The notes under the pieces are model-generated. The model searched no databases, was not told the origin of the DNA, and saw only the letters and a program-made list of their open reading frames with translations. A DNA stretch of 64,000 bases from Cryptomeria japonica (Eukaryota; Streptophyta; Pinopsida; Cupressales; Cupressaceae): assembly GCF_030272615.1 (NCBI RefSeq), contig NC_081412.1, forward strand, positions 671,798,852 to 671,862,851. Direction: 5' to 3'. Shown here in pieces: positions 1 to 12,042 of the stretch. The translations under genes were made by a program, and so were the position numbers. Each line of letters begins with the position of its first letter. Position 1 is the first letter of the stretch.

Positions 1-3000
1 TATTTGTGTATGGACATACACTTGTAATCATTTGATATTTTTCAGATATACAAAAGTTGATATTTGATCATATAAATTGTTGCTCATATGTGCATGGTAT
101 TATTATGGAAATATTTAATCTTCATTCCAATAATTAACAATGGTTAATAATGTTTATTTAATGAACAATACAATTCATTTCATTTGATCGTAAGTGTTGT
201 TTGTATAATGAACAATACAATAAAATTCATTTAGTGAACAATACAATACAATTCATTTAATGAACAATACTTGATACAATTCATTATTACCCTATGCATG
301 CTCCTATTTTTGCCCCCCACTCAGTCAAACTCTCGGGATCATACCCTACCGGTGTCATCCCTTGAGCACCCTAAGTGCTAAAAATTGTCAAACTTTGACG
401 GGCCCTAACTCAGGTTCTATGGCCTCTACAAGCGATCATCAATAGACCTACATTTTGAACACATCCTTAATATAAATGTAGAAAACTTGAACATTAAGGT
501 TTAATGATCATTGTTTCAAAATGAAATGCATGATAAAAAAAATAAGGCACCATTAAAGACCTACTACTCAAGTATGTTTGAAGGGTCATCTTTTTGCTTA
601 AGACTATCCAGTATCACTTCATGATCAGCAGTAGTCACTATCCATAGCTCTTTGGTCTTTGGTTTTTCTTCATGCTTCAACAAATTGACATTTGTAGCTA
701 TAATAAGGTATGAATACATTAGAATGGTTTTGTGTCTCGCAACCAAATTCCCACAACAACAAATGAACCTGTAGGATATGTGAACCGTCATCATTTGCCA
801 CTGGTTGTGTTAGCTTCTATTTTCCTTGTACACATCATGCCAACCAATATTCTTATCTTTCTTAATTCCCTTGTGGTGCAAAAACTAAAAAAACATGTCC
901 TGGTTGTACAAGGTTTGATAGATGATCATACTCAAGTGAACTTTCCTCTTCAATGATCACAGGTGAAGCATGAGAATCCTATGGATAGTGAAAGTTTGAA
1001 TCACCCAAAAAACATTTAAATTTTCCATAGGCACAGGTAGGTAGGACAAAGTGAGTCCTCTTTGATGAAAGATCATGTTGAGCATGAATGAGATAGATCT
1101 AGTCTAAACATGAAAAGAGAAAAATGCAAAGAGTCGACCCATATGTGAAAAGACAAGAAACAATCAGAAACCTTTAATGATAATCAAGTTGAAGCCTTGA
1201 GATTTATGCAATATGGTTCAAGTCCAAAATTGTACCCTAAATCCACACACTCTTCCCTCTCCCAGCATACACTAATGAGTCACAAGTTAACATAGCATCT
1301 GGAAGGATTTGACAAGAGCATTTTAATTGTACTTATATCTTGTGTATTATAATAAAGACCAATTTGCCAATGCGACATCTTCATATGAGTGAAAATCTTC
1401 ATTTTATCTCAATACAGCTGTACCTATTCCATTATTACAAAAAGTAAATAAGTTCTGCACTACACTGCAGTCTAATTTAATATCTATCAGTTGCCAGAAT
1501 AACCCAAGGCCATTTTATGGCTAGTACAAAAGAGATGATATTGATATTCTCTAAGTCAAACTCACTTGAATGTCCAAGAAAAGAAATTTTAATCCTAGAA
1601 CATCAAGATGTTGAACAAAACTATAAGAGGAAATGACCACATAGATTGACATGTAAACATACATGAAGGTCAATGGTTGAAAACTAGGTAGATAAAATAT
1701 ACAAAGGTCTGTTATTAGTATCCTCTATATTATGGATTTGAATTGATGTTCTCAATTAGTTATTATTTGTTCAACTTTTCTTCATAAGGCACAACCATCT
1801 GGTAGTTATCATATCAGGACAACCACCCATGACTTTCAAAGTAATTGATATTTATTTCTACACCTTAGACTCACAAGATTAATAATGAAATGACATTTAT
1901 GATTCATCAAATGCTGACAAAGTCTAATAAAAGTTTAACTTCAAGATGTATACAACATATCATATTCAACTTCAAGATACATACAACTTACCATATGCAA
2001 GCTCATGCCAACCACCACTTGGATATGACATATTATTTTAATAGCATACTAACAATAGTAAATATCAAATCTACTTGTTTTTAAGAAAATTAAAGCTATA
2101 GTATCCCTATCATCTACATAGGAAGGAATAATTTGCAGACAAATCGAAAATAAAATGATATTAATTCAATTAGGTTCTTTTCAATCTTTCCAAAAATATG
2201 ATGGCAGCATCCCCTTGTAATTATTATTTTCAATCTTCCCTATATCTCTTATTCTTCATACTAATATGACCTAGATTTTCTGAAAGGAAAACAATTTCGT
2301 ACTTTCCTGGAAATTCTTAACAGCGTTTTTTCCTTTTTTTTCTTATCTTTTTAAATTTAAATTTTTTTTCTATAGATACTGTACAGGACTAAGTCATGAC
2401 ACATTATTATATGTCGATTAAAGTACAATATATGTAATAAAACTATATAGTCTTACAAAAAAGCCATATAGACATATAATGTCATATATCTAGAAATATA
2501 TATGGAAATATATAGGCATTTGAATCATCTTCATGATCATAAACACAATGAGACCAAAATTTTTGACATAAGTGAGGTTGAACTCGATTCCCAGAAGACT
2601 CAACCACATCACCCTATGCTAGAGGCCTAGTATGATATATAAGACTTTGAGTTAGTGAGATAATGGACTCTAAGGTCTCTACCTCAACACCCTCCTTTAA
2701 AATAGAAGGGATAGTGATATGTGCAGTCTTTGGTTTATGTACGGGCCTTGGTGCCAAATTTTGAGTACGTTGTGCCCATACTTTATCCTATGCGGAGCCC
2801 CCACCTCTACCCTAGAACTTGGACCCTATGTTACTGCATGGAGGATAGTTAAATTCGCAATAGAGTTTCCTCAAAAAAGTATTGTGGGACCTTATTATTA
2901 CTGCATGGAGGATAGTTAAAAACCATCCACCACCTATCCCAAAAATTATCCCTTATCCCTTGGTGATGGAACCAATGGACAGGTAACCTCCTGGAAGAAC

Positions 3001-3150
3001 CTTGTAGAGGTTAATTGGTTCTTGGGTCAATAAACAATGCATACAAATCAGATTTAATTTTATTTTGTTCACCAGTGATCATCGATAGAAAACATAATGT
3101 GAAGACTGTGGGCCATTGGAATCCACAAAATGGCCCACAAGGCTCTTTTT
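1..3150. other. unassigned AT-rich DNA
   Basis: No gene or element could be recognised. The only open frames are short (64-76 codons), carry no familiar motif and look like chance frames. A four-fold interspersed repeat of an 'aatgaacaatacaattcattt'-like word lies at about 155-285. The stretch at 2540-2700 ('ctcaacaccctcctttaaa') reads like decayed transposon DNA but cannot be assigned. Confidence 0.6.
155..285. repeat. short degenerate direct repeat
   Basis: The word 'gaacaatacaat' with 'attcattt' tails recurs about four times within 130 bp with small changes. This is a simple local duplication with no sign of function. Confidence 0.5.
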
Positions 3151-3155
3151 TATTT

Positions 3156-3297
3156 ACAAAAATTGGATATCCGATTTAAATGTATAAATTTGTGGTCCCA
3201 AATTTTTTTCCCATTGCCGCCTGTTTTTTTTTACTATTGCCACATAAATGGCAATGACAAAAATCGGATATATGATAAAATATGATATCCAATTTTA
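3156..3297. repeat. small inverted repeat, possible MITE remnant
   Basis: The left arm at 3159-3177 reads 'aaaattggatatccgattt'. Its reverse complement occurs on the right in two parts, 'aaatcggatat' at 3260-3270 and 'gatatccaatttt' at 3284-3296, separated by a 13-bp insertion that repeats part of the arm. The result is a potential stem with a loop of about 80 bp. No clear target duplication or known MITE family was identified. Confidence 0.4.
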
Positions 3298-3309
3298 TCA
3301 CTCATATTT

Positions 3310-3311
<2 letters not shown>

Positions 3312-3361
<50 letters not shown>

Positions 3362-3450
3362 AGGGGAGGGGAGAGAGAGAGATTAGGGGAGGGGGAGAGA
3401 GAGAGAGATTAAGGGAGAGAGAGAGAGAGGAGGGGGGAGAGAGAGAGAGA
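3312..3450. repeat. (GA)n microsatellite
   Basis: About 48 bp of uninterrupted AG/GA are followed by imperfect GA tracts broken by 'gggag' and 'attaggg' words. It directly abuts the 90-bp satellite. Confidence 0.95.
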
Positions 3451-3453
3451 GAG

Positions 3454-4436
3454 GGACCATAAGGGGTCGTATGTTTTACTTAGGGGTCATATGGTGTCCC
3501 ATAACCCCTTGACGCCATATGACACATAACAACACAATTTAGTGTCTTATGGGGTCTTATGACACAATACAACCCCTTAGGACACCATAGGACCCATAAC
3601 GACCCAATATGGTGTCTTAAGGGGTTAGATGGTGTCCTAAGGGATTGTAGGACACAATATGACCCCTACGGACACTATATGACTCATAACAACCCAATAT
3701 GGTGCCATAAGGGGTCGTATGTTGTCCTTAAGGGTCATACTATGTCCCATGACCCATTAGGATACAATATTACCCATAACAACACAATTTGGTGTCTTAA
3801 GGGGTCATATGGTGTCCTAAGGGGTTGTAGGACACAATATGACCCCTTAGGATACCATAGGACCCATAACGACCCAATATAGTGTCTTAAGGGGTCATAT
3901 GGTGTCCTAAGGGGTCATAGGACATAATATGACCCCTTAGTACACCATATAACCCCTAACGACACCATATGGTGTGATAAGGTTTCGTCTATTGTCCTTA
4001 AGGGTCATAGGGTATCCCATGACCCCTTAGGACACCATATGACCCATAATGACACAATTTGGTGTCTTAAAGGGTCATATAGTGTCCTAAGGGGTCATAG
4101 GACACAATATGACCCCTTAGGACATTGTCGTTAGGGGTCATATAGTGTCCTAATGGGTTGTAGGACACAATATGATCCCTTTGAATACCATAGGACCCAT
4201 ACTAACCCCATATGGTGTCATAAGGGGTTGTATGTTGTCCTTACGGGTCATATTGTGTCCTACGACCCCTTAGGACACCATATGAGCCCTAACGACAAAA
4301 TTTGGTGTCTTAAGGGGTTATATGGTGTCCTAAGGGGTCATAAGACACAATATGACCCCTATGGACACCATAGGACTTATAACGACCCAATATGGTGTCA
4401 AAAGAGGTTGTATGTTGTCCTTAGGGGTCATATTGT
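3454..4436. repeat. 90-bp satellite array, left part
   Basis: The motif '(g)acccataacgaccc(a)' recurs at about 3591, 3681, 3771, 3861, 3951 and 4041, an exact 90-bp period. A slip near 4115-4140 breaks the phase. Each monomer holds both orientations of a word built around GGGGTCATATGGTGTCC, so one strand can pair with itself. Because 90 is divisible by three, some frames stay open for more than 100 codons, which I read as a by-product and not a gene. The array resumes at 12043 beyond element A. Confidence 0.9.
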
Positions 4437-5957
4437 TGTTGGCATTACAATAGAAAAGGAGATTGTTGGCATTACAATAGAAAAGGAGATTATTGGCATT
4501 TCAATAAGGATATTGAGAAGGTTGTTGGAGATCATTGATATAACTAAATAAGGATGGTTACTATCTTAATAATATTATTTTTTCATTGATGTCAAGCAAT
4601 TGATTTTGTGACTCAGTATGTGATGTTGCCATATCTTGAGAAGGATGTTTTGATGAATATTAAGAGGTTGGTAAGTGACACAAAAAGAATGTGATAATGA
4701 AGGGGAATAATAAGTTATTCAATGGGAAACTATTACCGAGTTAGACAATGATGAGATCATGTTGTTTTGATTGTTTTGATATCTTACATATGTTGTTTTA
4801 ATACTATACTATGTCATTGAGCAAAGAACCTAGTCGGTAAACCCTAAGGTACCTAGTCGATAAACCCTAAGGTTATCAATATCGATTAAAGAAGGCAGAA
4901 TGTCTACCGAGTGAAGTTCAGTATTTATTGAGTAAAAACCGAGTTATAATAGATCACATTGGATGGATAAAAGCATTATTTAATGAAGGATGCTGATGAG
5001 TTGGAGATGAATAAATGATTAGTATGCCACACATGAAGTTTGTTGAGGATCGATGACATGGAAAATCAAACAGGAAGATCTACAACATAGATTGAACTGC
5101 AATAACCTAGCACAAGTTCCAAGGAAGGAATGCAAGTTCCAAGGAAAGGTAAAAAAAATTTCAAATCGAAGGATACATTGAACCTAGTCAAGTTTGAAGA
5201 TATGAAGGCTAAGATTGATCATGGGAAATGTGATCAAGGAGATTAAGCGGTTAGAGATTGTTTATAAATAAGGAATTTGTTGATGAACAATGGAAGCAGG
5301 AAAATGTATGCACAATGATGCTACAGTAATGTTTACCAAGCACAAAAGCTTGAAGATCTTATTGAAGAACAGATTGAGAAGCCCAGCAAGCCCAACAAGG
5401 GACAAGATAAGTCATATGAGAAGATTGTTTTGAGCAAATAGAATCTTCTTTAGCATTTTAGATGTGAAGTTGCAAATATATTTTATTACTCTTGTTTATT
5501 TTGTAAGTGATAGGAAATCTCTTAACTGAGTGGACTTAACAGTCTTATTTGTAAACCCTCTAGCAAGGTAACATTCTAAATGAGTGTTTGAAATCCTTTG
5601 ACAAGATCACTTCTAATCGAGTGCAAGACTCTAACAAGTCTATGGGAAATCCCTTAACCAGGTCACATCTAGCAATGTGTTTGTAATCTTTAACAAGATT
5701 TTCTTTTAACTAAGCATACTCTAGAAAGGTATATTTCTTAGTGGGTCTGAAATCCCACAATGGTTTTTCCCTATTTGGTTTTCCACGTTAAATCTGGTGT
5801 TAAATGTGTTATGATGTTTTAAGTGTATCTATTTATAAGTATTGAATGATTTACAGTCTTAGTTGCATATTAGTAAAGGCTACCGAGGTTGAATCTATTG
5901 AATCTATTGAAGATTAAGTTTTATGATTTACCCTCCCCCCTCTCATCTTAGCTAACA
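4437..5957 (+). repeat. 5' LTR of element A
   Basis: 1521 bp, beginning TGTTGGCATTAC and ending GCTAACA. It is 28 bp longer than the 3' copy because a 27-bp unit at its start ('ggcattacaatagaaaagg' plus 8 bp) is present twice. A TATAAATA box lies at 5263-5270. Downstream, degenerate repeats of 'aaatcccttaaccaggtcac' type cover about 5510-5720. Confidence 0.95.
5263..5270 (+). promoter_or_regulatory. TATA box in LTR of A
   Basis: TATAAATA occurs at the same LTR offset in the 3' copy (11349-11356). It is the likely U3/R promoter of the element. No transcription evidence is available. Confidence 0.5.
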
Positions 5958-5959
5958 AT

Positions 5960-5971
5960 TGGTATCAGAGC
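5960..5971 (+). other. primer binding site of A (tRNA-iMet type)
   Basis: TGGTATCAGAGC begins two bases after the 5' LTR. It is the standard copia primer site complementary to the 3' end of initiator methionine tRNA. Confidence 0.9.
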
Positions 5972-6021
5972 TTTGGACTTTGGAAGAAAAGTTTAATGGT
6001 ACTTGAGGAAAAGATCCGAAG

Positions 6022-9000
6022 ATGTATAAAATGGATGGACTGAAGCTGAACAAGTCTAGTTTCTCCACATGGTAGAAAAGGATGAAGCTGCACTTATCAA
6101 GAATTGGAGAATATGCAACATATTATCTGGAGAATGATTACATAGCACCCAACACTAACCTAATGACAATGGAAGAGATAAAGGCAAAGCAAGAACATAT
6201 TCAAGCTATGATTGAAATAACATCTGCATTAATCGACTTAGAGTTTAATGACCTAGAAGGCTGCAATGATGCCAAAGCGATGTGGAACAAGCTCATATCT
6301 ATGTATGGTGGTGATGAACATGTTCAGAGAGAAAAAGTAGATAGTCTAAGAGGACAACTTGAATCCATGAGAATGAATGAAGGTGAGAACATAACCCAAT
6401 ACAGTACAAGGTTAAAGGAGACTGTCAATCAAATCAAAGGAGCAGGGGGAACTATTGAAGAAAAGGATGTAACAAGTAAGTTGCTTAGAACACTTCTACC
6501 TACTTATGCCATTCGAGTCTCTACAATCAATGAATTAAGGTCTATACCAAATATGTCGGTTTCTTTGGATGCTACTATCAGTAAGCTACATGCATTTGAG
6601 TTATGTAATTTTGATAACAGTGGGTCTTCGGTAAATAAAGTTGAATCTGCATTCAGTTCTTTTCATATTGATGAATCTGATGATTACAATGATAGAATGT
6701 ATAAGTATACTGAAGGAAATCACAGTGGAGCAAGTGAAATATTTCACAAAAACATGGAAGAGGTACACAAACTATATGAAGAAATCAAAAAGAAAGAAGA
6801 CTTTGAAGCATTATTAGCCAGAAGGTTACCGAGAGGCAAAGGTAAGTATAAAGGAAAGCTACCTTTAAAATGTTTTAACTATGATAGAATAGGACATATG
6901 GCTTCTAACTGTCCTGACAAAGAATCCAATGAAAAGAGAGGCTACCGAGATGACAGACAGAAAGACAACCAATATAGAGGACATCGAGACTTTAGAAGGA
7001 AAGATAGAAAGACATGCCTGGTAGTTGATGAGGAATCCAACAATGATAAATCTGATGGAACTAATATAGAGGAATTTGTTTATGTGGCCATCAAAGATGG
7101 GTTAGATGAAGAAAGGTATGAAGAAAAAGCCCTAATAGCTCACATAAATAAAAATGATTCTTGGATCATAGATAGTGGATGCTCACATCACATGATAGGT
7201 GAAAAACACAAGTTTGTTAAATTAGAAGACTATGATGGAGGTTATGTAAGATTCGGTAATGATGCACCATGTCCGGTGAAAGGTAAAGGATCTATAACAC
7301 TTCTTGACAATGCTAAATGTGATGATGTATACTGGGTTGAAGGTTTGAAATACAATTTGTTGAGTGTAGTACAGCTAAACAATATAGGATACTGGATAGA
7401 GTTTCAGAAGGGATGTGTCAAAGTTCACGACAAACATGGAAAGCTAGCTGCTACTGGGACACAAACAAAAGGTAATACATTTCATCTTGACTCAACTATG
7501 AACAATTGTCTATATGCTAAAATAGATGATACCTGGTTATGGCATAAAAGGTTTTGTCATGTAAATTTTGATAACCTAATCAAAATAAGTAAGAAGCACC
7601 AAGTAAGAGGTCTACCTAGCTTGGAAAAACTAGAGAATGCAATATGTCATGGATGCCAGATGGGTAAGATGACAAGGTCAAGCTTTACAAGTAAGTCCTA
7701 CACTTCTAAAGGAATTTTAGATCTTGTGCACACTGATCTTTGTGGTCCTATGAAAGTTCAAAGTTATTATGGAGATAGATACTTCATATTATTTGTGGAT
7801 GATTACTCAAGAATGATGTCAGTTATGTTTTTAAAAGAGAAATCAGAAGCCTTTCAAATGTTCAAATGGTATAAACCTAGAGTTGAAAAAGAAACAGGAA
7901 GACAGTTGAAATGTCTAAGATCTGATAGAGGAGGATAATTTATTTTCGATGAATTTAATCTATTTTACAATGATCATGGTATAAAGAGACAAGTGTCTAC
8001 ATCGAGAACACCTCAGATGGGATAGCTAAAAGAAGAAACAAATCAATTATAGATTGTGCCAGAACCCTGATGATAGAAAAGAGGGTACCTCAAACATTTT
8101 GGAGAGAAGCAATCAGCACTGTAGTTTACACCCTAAACCGAGTACAACTAAAGAAAGGAACTTTGAAGACACCATATGAAATCTAGTATGATAAGAAACC
8201 CAATGTAAGTTATTTTAAGATATTTGGAAGTAGATGTTATGTTCACAAAGATGACAAAAATGGAAAGTTTGATCAGAAAAGTGAAGAAGGAACATTTCTT
8301 GGTTATTCTTTTAGAAGCAAAGCATTTAAATGTCTGATAAAATCATCTAACAAAATAGTAGAAAGTGCAAATGTGAAAATTGATGAATTTGCAGAAAGAA
8401 ATGATGAAGGAAATTCCAAAGAACCAGAAAATTATGAAGAATTTGTTTATGTTCAACCAAGAAATCCTATCGAGAAAGCTGATGAAGAAAATGAAGAAAA
8501 TACTCAGTTACCGAGTGATGAAGAAGATCATACAGAGCCTACCGAGCCCATATTAGCCAAGTATGTCAAAAGAAATCACACATCAAGTTAGATTATAGGA
8601 GATAAGGATGATCCAGTGATGACAAGAAACAAACTGAGACAAAACACATGTCTGATATCTGAATTTGAACCGAGGATAGTAAAAGAGGCATTTAGTAATG
8701 AAGATTGCATAAATGCTATGACAAAAGAAATTGATCAAATCAAGAAGAATGAAAAATGGACATTGGTCTCAAGACCAAAAGAGAAAAATGTAATTGGTAC
8801 AAAGTGGATTTTCAGAAACAAGCTGAATGAAAGAGGAGAGGTCATTCGGAATAAAGCAAGACTAGTTTGCAAAGGTTATGATCAAGAAGAAGGAATTGAT
8901 TATGGTGAGACACTTGCACCTATGGAAAGACTTGAAGGAGGGAGAACAATGTTGGCATATGCTGCTTACAAAAGTTTCAAGGTATATCAAATGGATGTTA

Positions 9001-10205
9001 AATCTGCATTTTTGAATGGTATACTAGAAGAAGAAGTTTACATTGAACAACCTGAAGGATTTATTGAAGACAAGAATAAAGATCAGGTATGTAAGCTGAA
9101 CAAAGCATTATATGGTCTAAAGCAAGCACCTAGAGCATGGTATAAAAGACGACACTCTTATTTGATCAAGATTGGATTTATAAGGACAAGTGAAAACAAC
9201 AACATGTATATAAAGAATGATGAGAACAATGGTATACTGCTATCAGCAATATTTGTTGATGATATTATTTTTTGTGGAAATGAATCCCTATGCAAGAACT
9301 TTGGAAATGAAATGAGAAAAGAATTTGAGATGTCATTAATCGGTGAAATAAAGTATTTTATAGGTCTACAGATACTGCAAATGAAAAATGAGATTTTCAT
9401 TACTCAATCCAAGTATATAAAGGAAATCCTGAAGAAATTTGGAATGGAGGATTCTAAACCTGTAAGTACTCCTATGACTACCAACTGTAAACTATCAAAG
9501 AGTGATGAATCTGCATCTATTGATGAGACACTTTACCGATCTATGATTGGAAAGTTGCAATATGTAGTTCATAGCAGGCCGGATATAGCACATGCAGTAG
9601 GTATAGTTGCAAGATTTTCTGCAGATCCCAAAGAAACACATATGATAGCAATCAAGAGAATTTTCAGATACCTGAAAGGCACTAAATATTATGGCTTAGC
9701 ATATCAAAAAGGGAATATTTTTGACCTAAAAGTCTATACTGATGCTAACTGGGCAGGAAACATTGATGATAGGAAAAGCACAAGCGGTGGAGCTTTCTTC
9801 TTGGGAGATAGACTAGTAAGTTGTCTTAGCAAGAAACAAGGATGCATTTCACAGTCAATAGCTAAAGCTGAATATGTCACTGCAACATTGAATTGTACCA
9901 ATACAACATGGATCAAACAACTGTTGGAAGGTATGAATGAGAAAGTTTCTGAGCCAGTAACTATATTCTGTGATAACACTAGTGCCATTAACATTTCAAA
10001 GAATCTGGTAATGCACTCTAAGACAAAGCATATCTCTATAAAGTATCATTATCTCAGAGAAGAAGTTCAAGAGAAGAAAGTTGTGCTGGAATATATCAGT
10101 TCAAAGGAACAAATAGCAAATATTTTCACAAAGCCATTGCCAAAGGACACTTTTGAGTATCTCAGAAGTCAGTTAGGGGTCCTACCCCTATCTAGTACTC
10201 ACTGA
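6022..10205 (+). pseudogene. gag-pol polyprotein of copia element A, disrupted
   Basis: The first ATG in frame is at 6022. Domains in order: gag of the UBN2 type; a zinc knuckle near 6871-6912 whose second Cys is Tyr (CFNYDRIGHMASNC); retropepsin DSGCSHH near 7171; GAG-pre-integrase WLWHKRFCHVNF near 7530; integrase with HTDLCGP and DDYSR (7730-7815); reverse transcriptase with YQMDVKSAFLNG (8985) and FVDDIIF (9254); RNase H with YTDANWAG (9735) and KTKHISIKYH (10020). Breaks: TAG at 6073, TAA at 7936, a frameshift near 8020 in the integrase QNG region, TAG at 8184 and TAG at 8589. The last 529 codons, covering RT and RNase H, are open. Known role: copying the element RNA and integrating it into the nucleus. 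Confidence 0.95.
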
Positions 10206-10535
10206 AAGAGTTCGGTGAAAGCATCAATTCTATGAATCTAAAGAATAACTATCTATGAAGTTGATGTTGCCTTAAACTTTAGGAGGTCACCTAAATTTGT
10301 ACAATAAAAAGTGATTGAAGACAAAGATGATCTGACTGTAAATGAGACTGCAAGGAAATTACTTCACAAAGGAAGAAATCATGAATTAGTTTTTTTCTTT
10401 TTGGCATTGTTGCCAAAGGGGGAGAAGACTAAATGGAGAAGACTAATGACATGGGAAGAAGACTTCAGGAGAAGTCTACACAGCAATCTGGATCCGAATC
10501 AATTGAAACAAATCAAGTTGGTTTTGCCATCAATG

Positions 10536-10549
10536 CCAAAGGGGGAGAT
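10536..10549 (+). other. polypurine tract of A
   Basis: 'ccaaagggggagat' lies directly before the 3' LTR and follows 'gccatcaatg'. It is the expected plus-strand primer. A similar purine run, 'gaaaaggagattgttggcat', recurs just inside the LTR. Confidence 0.8.
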
Positions 10550-12042
10550 TGTTGGCATTACAACAGAAAAGGAGATTGTTGGCATTTCAATAAGGATATT
10601 GAGAAGGTTGTTGGAGATCGTTGATATAACTAAAGAAGGATGATTACTATCTTAATAATATTATTTTGTCATTGATGTCAAGCAATTGATTTTCTAATTC
10701 AAAATGTGATGTTGCCAAATCTTGAGAAGGATGTTTTGATGAATATTAAGAGGTTGGTAAGTGACACAGAAAGAATGTGATAATAAAGGGGAATAATAAG
10801 TTATTCAATGGGCAACTATTACCAAGTTAGACAATGATGAGATCATGTTGTTTTGATTGTTTCGATATCCTACATATGTTGTTTTAATATTGTACTATGT
10901 CATCGAGCAAAGAACCTAGTCAGTAAACCCTAAGGTACCTAGTTGGTAAACCCTAAGGTTATCGATATCGGTTAAAGAAGGCAGAATGTCTACTGAGTGA
11001 AGTTTAGTATTTACTAAGTAACAACCGGGTTATAATAGATTGCATTGGATGGATAAAATAATTATTTAATCAAGGATGCTGATGAGCCAGAGATGAATAA
11101 ATGATTGGTATGCCACACATGAAGTTTGTTGAGGATCGACGACATAGAAAATCAAAGAGGAAGATCTACAACACAGATTGAACCACAATAACCTAGCACA
11201 AGTTCCAAGGAAGGAATGCAAGTTCCAAGGCAAGGTAAAACATTTTTCAAATCGAAGGATACATTGAACCTGGTCAAGTTTGAAGATCTAATGACTAAGA
11301 TTGATCATGGGAAATGTGATCAAGGAGATTAAGCGGCTAGAGATTGCTTATAAATAAGGAATTTGTTGATGAACAATGGAAGTGAACAAATGTATGAACA
11401 ATGATGCTACAGTAATGTTTACCGAGCACAAAAGCTTGAAGATCTGATTGAAGAACAGATTGAGAAGCCCAACAAGCCCAACAAGGGACAAGATAAGTTG
11501 TATGACAAGATTGTTTTGAGCAAATAGAATCTACTTTAGCATTTTAGATGTGAAGTTGTAGATATATTTTATTATTGTTGTTTATTTTGTAAGTGACGGG
11601 AAATCTCTTAACTAAGTGGACTTAACAGTCTTATTTGTAAACCCTTTAGCAAGGTAAAATTCTAAATGAGTGTTTGAAATCCTTTGACAAGGTCACTTCT
11701 AACAAAGTGCAAGACTCTAACAACTCTATGGGAAATCCCTTAACCGAGTCACATCTAGCAATGTGTTTGTAATCTTTAACAGGATTTGCTTTTAATCGAG
11801 CATACTCTAGAAGGGTATATTTCTTAGTGGGTCTGAAATCCCACAGTGGTTTTTCCCTATTTGGGTTTCCATGTTAAATCTAGTGTTAAATGTGTTATGA
11901 TGTTTTAAGTGTATCTATTTATAAGTATTGAATGATGTACAGTCTTAGTTGCATATCAGTAAAGGCTACCAAGGTTGAATCTGTTGAATATATTGAAGAT
12001 TCAGTTTTTATGATTCAACCCCCTGTCTCATCTTAACTAACA
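10550..12042 (+). repeat. 3' LTR of element A
   Basis: 1493 bp from TGTTGGCATT to ACTAACA. It carries one copy of the 27-bp start unit that the 5' LTR has twice. TATAAATA is at 11349-11356 and the conserved U5 motif (GTGGTTTTTCCC then GGGTTTCCATGTTAAA) is at about 11846-11876. Confidence 0.95.

Larger units (their letters stand above)
4437..12042 (+). mobile_element. Ty1/copia element A, full length but degenerate
   Basis: The element is 7606 bp, flanked by the 5-bp duplication ATTGT (4432-4436 and 12043-12047). Its parts in order are 5' LTR, initiator-Met primer site, gag-pol with protease, integrase, reverse transcriptase and RNase H, purine tract and 3' LTR. Integrase preceding reverse transcriptase places it in Ty1/copia. 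The two LTRs differ at about 5% of positions over the first ~320 bp compared by eye. Coding is broken by four nonsense codons and one frameshift, so this copy cannot supply its own enzymes. It sits inside the 90-bp satellite. Confidence 0.95.

Noticed and set aside
564-956. Overlapping short frames on both strands near 564-956
   Set aside because: 74-76 codons, no motif, overlapping opposite strands, no promoter or splice context.
2719-2919. 66-codon frame with Cys/Trp-rich product
   Set aside because: Low-complexity, partly self-duplicated ('actgcatggaggatagttaaa' twice) and without a known domain.
3559-4551. Open frames of 107 and 132 codons as genes
   Set aside because: They follow the 90-bp satellite period and run on into the LTR of A; best explained as tandem-repeat by-products.
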